DNA from: Shewanella sp. 10N.286.48.A6
GTDB taxonomy: Bacteria > Pseudomonadota > Gammaproteobacteria > Enterobacterales > Shewanellaceae
NCBI RefSeq assembly: GCF_002873135.1
Contig: NZ_MCVI01000020.1
Location: 52,740 to 116,739 of the forward strand
Direction: 5' to 3'
DNA: 64,000 nt
Part shown: piece after piece, positions 57,226 through 64,000 of the stretch
How positions within the stretch are numbered: position 1 is the first letter of the stretch
Layout: every line of letters starts with the position of its first letter
Notes under the pieces: generated by a model
Told to the model about the DNA's origin: nothing
The model's input: only the letters and a program-made list of their open reading frames with translations
Database searches by the model: none
Program-made: the position numbers and the translations under genes

Positions 57226-57342
57226 TTAATGCTCTAGAAAACCTTTGTTAGCTTTCTTGGCAGTCTTTGCTGCTTTCTTTTCTTTTGCAGTTAAAAGTGG
57301 TTGCTTTTTAGTGTTTTTCTTACTGTCTTGTCCTTTGCTCAT
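57226..57342 (-). CDS. 38-aa lysine-rich small protein
   Basis: ATG at 57342 with GGAAAG upstream opens 38 codons to a TAA at 57226. The sequence starts MSKGQDSKKNTKKQPLLTA and continues KEKKAAKTAKKANKGFLEH. It resembles short MSKGQ(D/N)SKK proteins that I recall from several gammaproteobacteria, unnamed. Highly basic, no membrane segment, probably disordered or nucleic-acid associated. Function unknown. Confidence 0.65.
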   Translation of the reverse strand: MSKGQDSKKNTKKQPLLTAKEKKAAKTAKKANKGFLEH

Positions 57343-57800
57343 GATACTTTCCATTTGTTGTCATGTAACACACCTGAGGCTAGTTTTAATCAACCGGAGG
57401 ACCCTGTTACTAGTACATTAGACTCAATTGTCGAATATATAAGTAACCATCTTAGTATGGCCCTATAGCAGGGCAATTGATAGTAATAGTTGATATACAC
57501 TCAGTATATTAACCCCTTTATGTGTTGCTAGGGGGTAGATAAAGCTGTTTGCGTTAAAGTTGGGCCGTAGATATTTTAGTAAACGATGGATCTAACAATT
57601 TGATAACCAAGCTTAATGTGTAAAAATATTGAAGACTGCTATAAACAAGAACATGGAGTGAGTCAGTTGCAAAAATGAGTTAAGTAATTACAGGTGTATG
57701 GCTTTAAGGCGAGTTTCAGTGGCAATAAAATTCACATTAAATTCGAAGGCTAAGCTAATTTAGTTTGAATAACCCAAGATATTGGCTTGGAGGCCAGCAA
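57343..57800. other. Gene-free stretch before GNAT gene
   Basis: About 450 bp A+T-rich, frequent stops in all frames. No RNA gene, palindrome or promoter that I can defend. Confidence 0.4.
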
Positions 57801-58214
57801 ATGATGTTAGAAGTAAACCATCAAGAAGATAGCGTTATTTTTGACACCCTAGTCGCAGGGGTTAGAGAGCACAAATATGAACATATGGGGCCAGAAGAAA
57901 CCAAGCCCTTATCTGTGGTTTGTCGTGATGAACAAGGCACTATTATAGGTGGAATAGCAGGGCGAACTATATACAGAAACTTTCTTATTGAAGTGCTCTG
58001 GGTCGACAAAGCAAGCCGAGGCTCAGGTCTTGGCCGTCAATTAATGGCATCGGCAGAACAGGAAGCCAAGAAAAGAGGCTGTGTTGTTGCTCAGCTTGAT
58101 ACTTTAGATTACCAAGCGCCAGAGTTTTATAAAAAGCTGGGTTTTAAAGTTGTCGGCAGTGTGGCAGCTTTTCCTGGTAGCCCTGAAAGGATTTTTCTCA
58201 CCAAAGAATACTAA
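57801..58214 (+). CDS. GNAT-family N-acetyltransferase
   Basis: 137-aa acetyl-CoA-dependent acetyltransferase. Motif A is VLWVDKASRGSGLGRQLMASAEQEA with the RGSGLG pyrophosphate loop, followed by LDTLDYQAPEFYKKLGFKVVGSV. GGAGG at 57789-57793 fixes the start at ATG 57801, although a TTG frame opens at 57765. The stop overlaps the next ATG by one base. Substrate unknown. Confidence 0.9.
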   Translation: MMLEVNHQEDSVIFDTLVAGVREHKYEHMGPEETKPLSVVCRDEQGTIIGGIAGRTIYRNFLIEVLWVDKASRGSGLGRQLMASAEQEAKKRGCVVAQLDTLDYQAPEFYKKLGFKVVGSVAAFPGSPERIFLTKEY

Positions 58215-58831
58215 TGCTCACTGAATATTATGGGATTCATTTACAAGGATGTTTGAATGAGATCAAAGGCATTGTTGAATTTATTGTAGAAATAGAAAAG
58301 TTAAAGTCGGTAACACCTAATACTAAACCTGTAGGTTTAGAACGCTATGAGAATTCAGCTGAACACAGCTGGCATGTGTGCATTAGTGCGCTGATGTTAA
58401 AAGAGTTTGTTAATGAACCCGTTGATATCAATCGGGTGATTAAAATGCTACTACTGCATGATTTTGGTGAAATCGATGCAGGCGATACCATAGTTTATGC
58501 CAGCAGCAATACGCATTCGATTGCGGAGCAGCAAGGAGTAGAGCGGTTATTCAAAACCTTGCCAGAATATTTAGCTGACGAATATTTACAGCTTTGGCTT
58601 GAGTTCGAAGCAGGTAAAACTGCCGATGCTATATTCGCTAAAGCCATTGATAGAGTGCCGCCGTTACTGCATAACATTCATGGCGGTGGTCATAGTTGGA
58701 AAAAGCATAACATTTCAAAGCAGCAAGTCATGTCATTGAATGGTGATCGAATCGCTAAAGGTAGTCATAGTCTATGGACTGAGCTTGAAAAACAGTTAAT
58801 CAGCGCCGCTGAGCAAGGTTTACTTAAATAG
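58214..58831 (+). CDS. HD-domain hydrolase (YfbR-like)
   Basis: 205-aa metal-dependent phosphohydrolase. The HD signature is spread over ENSAEHSWHV (His), LLHDFGEIDAGD (HD) and the later KAIDRVPPLLHN (Asp). Length and order match HD_3/YfbR-like 5-prime-nucleotidases. It overlaps the GNAT gene by one base, so the two are translated together. Substrate probably a nucleotide. Confidence 0.85.
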   Translation: MLTEYYGIHLQGCLNEIKGIVEFIVEIEKLKSVTPNTKPVGLERYENSAEHSWHVCISALMLKEFVNEPVDINRVIKMLLLHDFGEIDAGDTIVYASSNTHSIAEQQGVERLFKTLPEYLADEYLQLWLEFEAGKTADAIFAKAIDRVPPLLHNIHGGGHSWKKHNISKQQVMSLNGDRIAKGSHSLWTELEKQLISAAEQGLLK

Positions 58832-59029
58832 CGCTGGCTCGCTTTAGGTAACAACCGATAATTCTTTCTCATTACTCTCATTACTCTTATTCTCATCGCT
58901 CTTCTCACGACTTTTATTGAATAAAAAATAAAAAATAAAAACAATTTCTTGTGTATCTTTATAGTTGCGAAAAATTAGCTACATTTATAAAGAGGCGAAA
59001 AATTAGTCACAGAGAAGGATTTCGCCAAA

Positions 59030-60220
59030 ATGACTACAAATGGGAGTGTCATTGAGATGATGAAAAAATTATTAGGGGCTTGCTTACTGGTAACCGTGTT
59101 ACCGCTAGAGGCAGTTGAAGTTTATAAGTCTGATTTATTAAATTTAGACGTCGGTGGCAATATTCAATTAGGTGTTATCAATAGTGACACTAACGATGGT
59201 GACAATACCACCACTGTGTTTGATAACGGCTCTCGATTACATTTTGATTTTAGCAGTTCGGTAAATTCAGACCTAAAATTTAGAGGTTTTTTTGAGTGGT
59301 ATATTAATGCGGTAGCCCGCAATAGCATTGATAGTTACAACGTTGGTCATAATGCAATCTCGCTAAGTGATGGCAGGAATGAGTTTATGTCACTCAGGCA
59401 AGGTTTCTTTGCTGCTCAGCACACTAAATGGGGAGAGCTGTCTATTGGTAAAAGAATGGGAGCTTATACGGCCGTCACCTCGGTAACCGATAGGTTTAAT
59501 GTTTATTCGGCGCTGGCATCATCAACTTATGTATACGGTGATGGTGGCTTAAGTGGCACGGGTCGAGTCGATAACGGTATTTTTTGGAATAAGCCGTTCG
59601 ATTTCGATAATCATAGTTTAACGGTTAACCTTCAAGGGCAGTTTATAGACGACACGACAGTGCTTAAAGACGATGAAGATATGCCAGTATTAGATGATGA
59701 CGGTAATGAAGTCACTCTAACTGCTAAAGGCGGTGAAGCGGCCAGTGTTATTTATGCTTATGATGTAGACAAATTCACCTTTGGCTTAGCGTATGTTAAT
59801 GACGAGGCTGAAGGGAAAGGTATTAGGATCAGTAACCCTAGGGCCATAGCAGCTTCTTTTAGTTCAACCATGGGTGACTGGTATTTATCTGCGGTAGCCG
59901 CACATTCAGAAGGCATGTATCAAGACAACAGTAATCAAATTTTTGAAGGTAAAGGCTACGAAATAGCACTGAGCCGAGACATAGGAAATTGGACTCCAAT
60001 GATCGGTTGGAACCATATCGAGCCAGATAATTATGATATTGCAGAGCAGAGTCAAGCTAGCCAATATGAGCTTGATTTGTTGATCCTTACCCTTAATTAC
60101 AATGTGCCATCGTTGGGTTTTTTTGCCTTTATTGAGGGAGTGGTCGATAACGGTAAAAATGCCGACGGCAGCAATAGTAACGACGACTATATTTCAGTGG
60201 GTATGTATTACCCTTTTTAA
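59030..60220 (+). CDS. Outer-membrane porin
   Basis: 396-aa beta-barrel protein. Signal sequence MMKKLLGACLLVTVLPLEA may begin at ATG 59057 or 59060; AAGGA lies about 10 nt before ATG 59030, so that start is kept. The mature part has the general-porin pattern (LNLDVGGNIQLGVI, KFRGFFEWYINAVARN, WGELSIGKRMGAYTAVTSVTDRF) and ends YYPF, with the terminal Phe needed by BamA. A loop of acidic residues (DDEDMPVLDDDGNE, about residues 215-230) is unusual and may bind cations. Confidence 0.85.
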   Translation: MTTNGSVIEMMKKLLGACLLVTVLPLEAVEVYKSDLLNLDVGGNIQLGVINSDTNDGDNTTTVFDNGSRLHFDFSSSVNSDLKFRGFFEWYINAVARNSIDSYNVGHNAISLSDGRNEFMSLRQGFFAAQHTKWGELSIGKRMGAYTAVTSVTDRFNVYSALASSTYVYGDGGLSGTGRVDNGIFWNKPFDFDNHSLTVNLQGQFIDDTTVLKDDEDMPVLDDDGNEVTLTAKGGEAASVIYAYDVDKFTFGLAYVNDEAEGKGIRISNPRAIAASFSSTMGDWYLSAVAAHSEGMYQDNSNQIFEGKGYEIALSRDIGNWTPMIGWNHIEPDNYDIAEQSQASQYELDLLILTLNYNVPSLGFFAFIEGVVDNGKNADGSNSNDDYISVGMYYPF

Positions 60221-60538
60221 GACAAAGAGGATACTCGCTTTACTCTACCATTGATGCTTTGAGCGTGGTAATGCACAGGCTCAAAGCATTGTTAGTTTGC
60301 CTTCAAATACCTTTAATAACGCCTAAATTCTACCGATTATTACCTGTAATCATTTCCCCTTGTCATCGTTTAGCGTGTGGGTTTTAGTCACAGTTTTACC
60401 TTTATCGTTCAGCTTAATTGTTCTATTAGAACAACAGCTAATACTGCCACTCAGGTAAATGTAAAAAATGTAGGTGAAACTTTGCAATTTTGTTGTTAGT
60501 GCGTACAATTTACCTAGTAGCTCAATAAAAATGACTTT
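60221..60538. other. Intergenic with hairpin
   Basis: 318 bp. It holds the hairpin at 60254-60289 and the leader of the next gene; a minus-strand 65-codon frame there has no supporting features. Confidence 0.4.
60254..60289 (+). terminator. Probable terminator of porin gene
   Basis: ATGCTTTGAGC/GCTCAAAGCAT perfect 11-bp stem with a 14-nt loop, 34 bp after the porin stop. T run is weak. Confidence 0.5.
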
Positions 60539-62293
60539 ATGCATCAATTAGGTAGCGCTTATATGGATACTAATAAAAGATCGTTAAACGGAATAACGTT
60601 TAATTATGTTCTATCAAAGGTGGGATTTTTCAGACTTAACAAGGTAATAAAAGTTTCAAGTTTAGTTGTGAGTTCATTGTTACTAAGTAATGTGGCTTTT
60701 AGTGAAGAAATTGCTAGTGAAGATATCAATAATTTAGAGTTTATTAGCGTCCCTAAGGGGGTGAGTGTATTTGAAAAGTATGGTCTTTCTGATGACCTCC
60801 CAAAATTTGGAATGAGTTCATTATCCCAAGGTGAAAACCTGGTTGAACATGCATCTCGAGTCACTGAGTTTGAAGGGAAACAAACAACGTCGGACATATT
60901 TTTAGTCCAAAGTACTGACACTAAAGGCAATATTGATTTAAGAATTAAATATGACCCAATTAAGTTAGATAAAGACGAAGATGTCATTGCACGTATCGAA
61001 AATCTGACAAAAACCGAGTACCTTTTGCGCCAATACGCTAAAAGCTATGATGAGTCATCAGTTAAGGTGGCTGAAAAAGCCAATGGAGAAGTGGTGATTC
61101 GTTTTAACTACTCCAAATACCAACTTCCGCAAAACATTGCTTATTTTCGTTTTATGCAGGTATCCATCACGGCTAAAGACGGCAAGCCAATTAAAATGGA
61201 GATTACCAATTCAAAAGACTTCGATTACGAAGGCGTAAAAGTTAAAGACTATTCGCAAACGATTTATTTTACTGAATTGGAAAACGGTAAGCCTTATATC
61301 AAAAAGAAAATTGAAATTACCAAGGGCACTAAAAAAGACAAACCGATCACCTTAACTACAACGGTTACCACAATTGCTTTATATGATAATCAAGATGCCG
61401 TGGTGGTGATTGATGCTGACTTACTCGCAACGGTTTCAGATCCGCGCATGCGAGAAGAAAAAGTAGAGCTACAAGCGATGTTCCCAATACTTGCTGACTT
61501 GGTGCGTCGACAAGGGATTGATGTGCCATTACCTTACGGTATTTCAGTCGCCTATCGAGATCAAAGTATGGATGTAGGTTTCACTTCATTTGATATTATG
61601 GGGTTGGAGTTAGACGAGTTTTTTGACCCAGAAACCACCTTCGGAACCGTAGACGCTAAAAGTGTGTCCCTAAGGGCCGATTTAAATATTTTTCCATTTT
61701 GGAATGTGTATGCATTAGTCGGTAAAATTAAAGTCGATGCGGTTATCGATGCCCAGTATACCGGTAATATTCGTGATGTGTTTGTCGATAAATTAGGCTC
61801 AGAGTTTAAAGCTGATATTGCTTGTGCCTTTGCTGCTGAAGTCGGAGTACCACTTTGTGAGCCAACCCGTTTTGATGTTCCTTTGGAACTTAATTATGAT
61901 TTAGTGGGCGCAGGTACCACACTTTCGGTGGGTTATAGGGAGTTTTTTGCTTCAGTTACAGGTACCTATTCGTTCACTAAATTAAGTGGCCAGGATTGGG
62001 GCGACGGTATTCTCACCGTGCAACCTATGTTGGGTTACCAGTTACTGGATTACCGTGCTCAGTTTTTTGTTGGTGCAGAATATCAAGCATTAAAAGCTAA
62101 CATGGAAGGTAATTTAGGTTTTGTTGAAGAGTTGAACCGTGAGTTTACTTTCGATGTAGGTGTTGAGTTGAACCAATGGGCTTATCTAGTCGGCTTTAAT
62201 AAGCAAATTGGTAAACATTACAATTTAAGTGTGCTGTATAACAAAGGTGAAACCCGTGATGCATATACAGTAAGCTTTAATTATCGCTTCTAA
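60539..62293 (+). CDS. Unrecognised outer-membrane beta-barrel protein
   Basis: 584 aa, no family that I recognise. An unusually long N-region precedes the hydrophobic signal core (VSSLVVSSLLLSNVAFS, about residues 39-55); ATG 60563 is an alternative start. Residues about 60-300 are Lys/Asp/Glu-rich beta segments including a periplasmic-like strand region. From about residue 355 strands alternate aromatic residues (LRADLNIFPFWNVYALVGKI, LSVGYREFFASVTGTYSF, YLVGFNKQIGKHYNLSVLYN) and the protein ends FNYRF, so the C-terminal half should be a BamA-inserted barrel. A single pair of cysteines lies near CAFAAEVGVPLC. Strong terminator follows. Confidence 0.6.
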   Translation: MHQLGSAYMDTNKRSLNGITFNYVLSKVGFFRLNKVIKVSSLVVSSLLLSNVAFSEEIASEDINNLEFISVPKGVSVFEKYGLSDDLPKFGMSSLSQGENLVEHASRVTEFEGKQTTSDIFLVQSTDTKGNIDLRIKYDPIKLDKDEDVIARIENLTKTEYLLRQYAKSYDESSVKVAEKANGEVVIRFNYSKYQLPQNIAYFRFMQVSITAKDGKPIKMEITNSKDFDYEGVKVKDYSQTIYFTELENGKPYIKKKIEITKGTKKDKPITLTTTVTTIALYDNQDAVVVIDADLLATVSDPRMREEKVELQAMFPILADLVRRQGIDVPLPYGISVAYRDQSMDVGFTSFDIMGLELDEFFDPETTFGTVDAKSVSLRADLNIFPFWNVYALVGKIKVDAVIDAQYTGNIRDVFVDKLGSEFKADIACAFAAEVGVPLCEPTRFDVPLELNYDLVGAGTTLSVGYREFFASVTGTYSFTKLSGQDWGDGILTVQPMLGYQLLDYRAQFFVGAEYQALKANMEGNLGFVEELNREFTFDVGVELNQWAYLVGFNKQIGKHYNLSVLYNKGETRDAYTVSFNYRF

Positions 62294-62323
62294 ATTAGAT
62301 AAGTAAGTATTCGGTATCAAGGT

Positions 62324-62370
62324 AACCGATAGTGAGTAAGTTTTTTACTTAACCACTATCGGTTTTTTTT
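62324..62370 (+). terminator. Rho-independent terminator
   Basis: AACCGATAGTG/CACTATCGGTT stem (62324-62334 with 62354-62364) followed by eight T. Confidence 0.9.
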
Positions 62371-62496
62371 GCTTATTTTTAGTGAGGCCGTAGCAATCAG
62401 TGGGGTCTTAATAATATTTTTGCGCTATTTTCTCTGTTATCAGGGCAAGTGTTATAAAATACGCCTCAAGTTTGAATAATCGAGCATGGGGTTTTA

Positions 62497-63090
62497 ATGA
62501 GTCAGATCGTCACACATGAGCAGTACTTTGATAAAAGCTTCAATAAACAACCCATAGACTCAACTGAGGGCTGTGAATTTGAAGAGTGTGAATTTAATGA
62601 TTGCGACTTTACTGAAGCAGTATTAAAAAATACTAAGTTTTTAAGTTGTACGTTTAATCGCTGTAATTTGAGCTTAATTAAGGTGCCCCATAGCCGTTTT
62701 TATGAGGTAGATTTTAATGACTGCAAAATGGTGGGTATTGATTGGACTAAAGCGGATTGGCCGTCATTTCATCGTGATGCACAATTAAGCTTTAGCCGTT
62801 GTATTCTTAATGACAATTCATTTTTTGGCTTAGTACTAAATGAGTTAAAGCTGATTGAATGCAAGCTGCATGATGTGGATTTTCGTAATGGTGACTTTGC
62901 CAATTCCACCATGACTTTTTGTGATTTTACGAATAGTATTTTTATGAAAACCAATCTACAAGCTGTCGACTTTAGTGATTCAACTGACTTTACTATCGAT
63001 GTGCTACAAAACCGCATTGCCCAAGCTAAGTTCTCACGTTTTGAAGCGCTAAACTTACTTGAGAGTTTAGCTATCGAGCTGGTGGATTAA
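62497..63090 (+). CDS. Pentapeptide-repeat protein
   Basis: 197-aa protein with repeated A(D/N)LXX-type units from about residue 27 (CEFEECEFNDCDFTEAVLKNTKF) to 165, interrupted by a non-repeat segment (DWTKADWPSFHRDAQ, about 85-100). The end (KFSRFEALNLLESLAIELVD) resembles the C-terminal dimerisation helix of Qnr/MfpA-type proteins, which mimic DNA and protect gyrase. Qnr proteins are about 218 aa, so this is a shorter, distant relative at best. No signal peptide. Confidence 0.82.
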   Translation: MSQIVTHEQYFDKSFNKQPIDSTEGCEFEECEFNDCDFTEAVLKNTKFLSCTFNRCNLSLIKVPHSRFYEVDFNDCKMVGIDWTKADWPSFHRDAQLSFSRCILNDNSFFGLVLNELKLIECKLHDVDFRNGDFANSTMTFCDFTNSIFMKTNLQAVDFSDSTDFTIDVLQNRIAQAKFSRFEALNLLESLAIELVD

Positions 63091-63100
63091 TACAGAATAT

Positions 63101-63138
63101 AAAAAGCGCTATGAGTACACTCTCACTGTCATAGCGCT
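63101..63138 (-). terminator. Terminator of bioA
   Basis: AGCGCTATGA/TCATAGCGCT stem (63105-63114 with 63129-63138). On the minus strand it is followed by TTTTT ATATT. Lies between convergent pentapeptide-repeat and bioA genes. Confidence 0.8.
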
Positions 63139-63189
63139 ATCAGTTTTACACTGCTTTTACGTCAATCAACCAGCTTATTTACACCCCAA

Positions 63190-64000
63190 CTAACCATTAC
63201 TAAAGCTATCTGCAGCGGCTTGCTCTTGAGTAATATTTGCGGCAATAGTTTTCATGGCTTGGGTTAGTGTCGTCAGTTGCTCTTTGGTAATAGTATAAGG
63301 CGGAGTAATGTATATCACGTTGGCAAAAGGTCTTATCCACACACCTAACTCAATAAAGTCTTGCTGCAATTTAGCCGTGTTAACCACGCTATCCATTTCA
63401 ATTACGCCTACTGCGCCTAATACTCTGACATCCACCACATGTTGATAATCAATAGCTTCAGCAAGTTCAGTCTTCATTTGCAACTCAACATCGCTGACCT
63501 GTTGTTGCCATGCGCCAGTTTGTAAAATACTCATACTGGCACTGGCTGCAGCGCAGGCTAGCGGATTGCCCATAAAGGTTGGTCCGTGCATAAACACACC
63601 AGCAGGGGAGTCACTGACGCCTTTGGCCACTTCATCACTACATAGTGTGGCGGCTAAGCTGATGTAACCGCCGGTTAAGGCTTTACCTAAACACAAAATA
63701 TCGGCTTCGATATTGGCATATTCATAAGCAAATAACTTGCCGATACGGCCAAATCCCGTAGCGATTTCATCAAGAATGAGCAGGACATGATACTGGTCAC
63801 ATAAGGTTCTAATGGCAGATAAATACTCGGCTGAATAAAAATGCATCCCGCCAGCCGCTTGCATGACGGGTTCAATAATAATGGCGGCAATATCTTGATG
63901 ATGCTCTGCTAAAATCGCCTCAAGCGCATCAGTATCACCTTGCTTTAAAGCTTCACCGAAAACAGATAGTGGCGCTGGGGCAAAAAGGTGTTCAGTAACC
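63190..64000 (-). CDS. bioA: Adenosylmethionine-8-amino-7-oxononanoate aminotransferase, partial
   Basis: C-terminal 269 codons of BioA; the gene continues past the right edge. It transfers the amino group of S-adenosylmethionine to KAPA in biotin synthesis, using PLP. IIEPVMQAAGGMHFYS, LLILDEIATGFGRIGKLFAYE and LCLGKALTGGY (the lysine binding PLP) are diagnostic, followed by HGPTFMGNPLACAAASAS. The biotin operon bioBFCD is usually divergent from bioA and would lie beyond the window. Confidence 0.95.
   Translation of the reverse strand, partial: VTEHLFAPAPLSVFGEALKQGDTDALEAILAEHHQDIAAIIIEPVMQAAGGMHFYSAEYLSAIRTLCDQYHVLLILDEIATGFGRIGKLFAYEYANIEADILCLGKALTGGYISLAATLCSDEVAKGVSDSPAGVFMHGPTFMGNPLACAAASASMSILQTGAWQQQVSDVELQMKTELAEAIDYQHVVDVRVLGAVGVIEMDSVVNTAKLQQDFIELGVWIRPFANVIYITPPYTITKEQLTTLTQAMKTIAANITQEQAAADSFSNG

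Noticed and set aside
57013..57800. Possible mobile element or RNA gene in the longest gap
   Set aside because: No terminal inverted repeats, target duplication, transposase fragment or conserved RNA fold; only the 38-aa gene is defensible.
1..64000. CRISPR array, prophage, integron or secretion-system locus
   Set aside because: No regularly spaced repeats, integrase, transposase, phage structural or secretion ATPase genes are visible.

Overview
The window looks like chromosomal DNA of a marine, Shewanella-like gammaproteobacterium. This is inferred from A+T-rich sequence, close relatives of enterobacterial GrxA, RadD, Acs, YbiT, MepA, YcaO and BioA, many outer-membrane beta-barrels, two TonB-dependent receptors and c-di-GMP enzymes. 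I see no phage genes, insertion sequence, CRISPR array or rRNA. There are two tRNA genes (Lys-UUU and Ser-UGA), about 45 full-length protein genes, several genes shorter than 60 codons, and a bioA gene cut by the right edge.

Layout. 1-10 kb: tRNA-Lys, a DcaP-like porin, grxA, radD, then acs divergent from a transporter-fused hybrid sensor kinase of the CrbS type, and a glutathione S-transferase. 10-16 kb: a MarR-HlyD-DUF2955 efflux operon under a 19-bp inverted-repeat operator, a 2OG-Fe(II) oxygenase, a small TTG-start membrane protein, tRNA-Ser and an RluE-type pseudouridine synthase. 16-20 kb: a MarR regulator divergent from a coupled operon of a 54-aa membrane protein, PutP and ProB. 20-29 kb: a beta-CASP metallo-beta-lactamase, an MMPL/RND exporter, a KdgM-type porin and two c-di-GMP proteins.

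30-35 kb: a self-contained scavenging cluster with a TonB receptor, an NCS1 permease and a DUF917 (S-methyl-thiohydantoin desulfurase-like) enzyme, divergent from an Lrp/AsnC regulator. Together these predict uptake and breakdown of a hydantoin-like compound. 35-47 kb: an M17 aminopeptidase, a LETM1-like protein, an alanine dehydrogenase/carboxyethylornithine-synthase-like enzyme, an OsmC-YcaO fusion, an S9 peptidase lipoprotein, ybiT and mepA.

47-57 kb: the most system-like region. An FMN 2-hydroxyacid oxidase and a D-2-hydroxyacid dehydrogenase are divergent from a Crp/Fnr-family regulator, followed by an IlvD-type dehydratase, a GntP-type permease and a TonB receptor. Four copies of an ACA-AA-TGT centred box lie in its three control regions. 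I propose this as a regulated 2-hydroxy/2,3-dihydroxy-acid utilisation module. 57-64 kb: a 38-aa lysine-rich protein, GNAT and HD-domain proteins overlapping by one base, a porin, an unrecognised beta-barrel protein, a pentapeptide-repeat protein and bioA.
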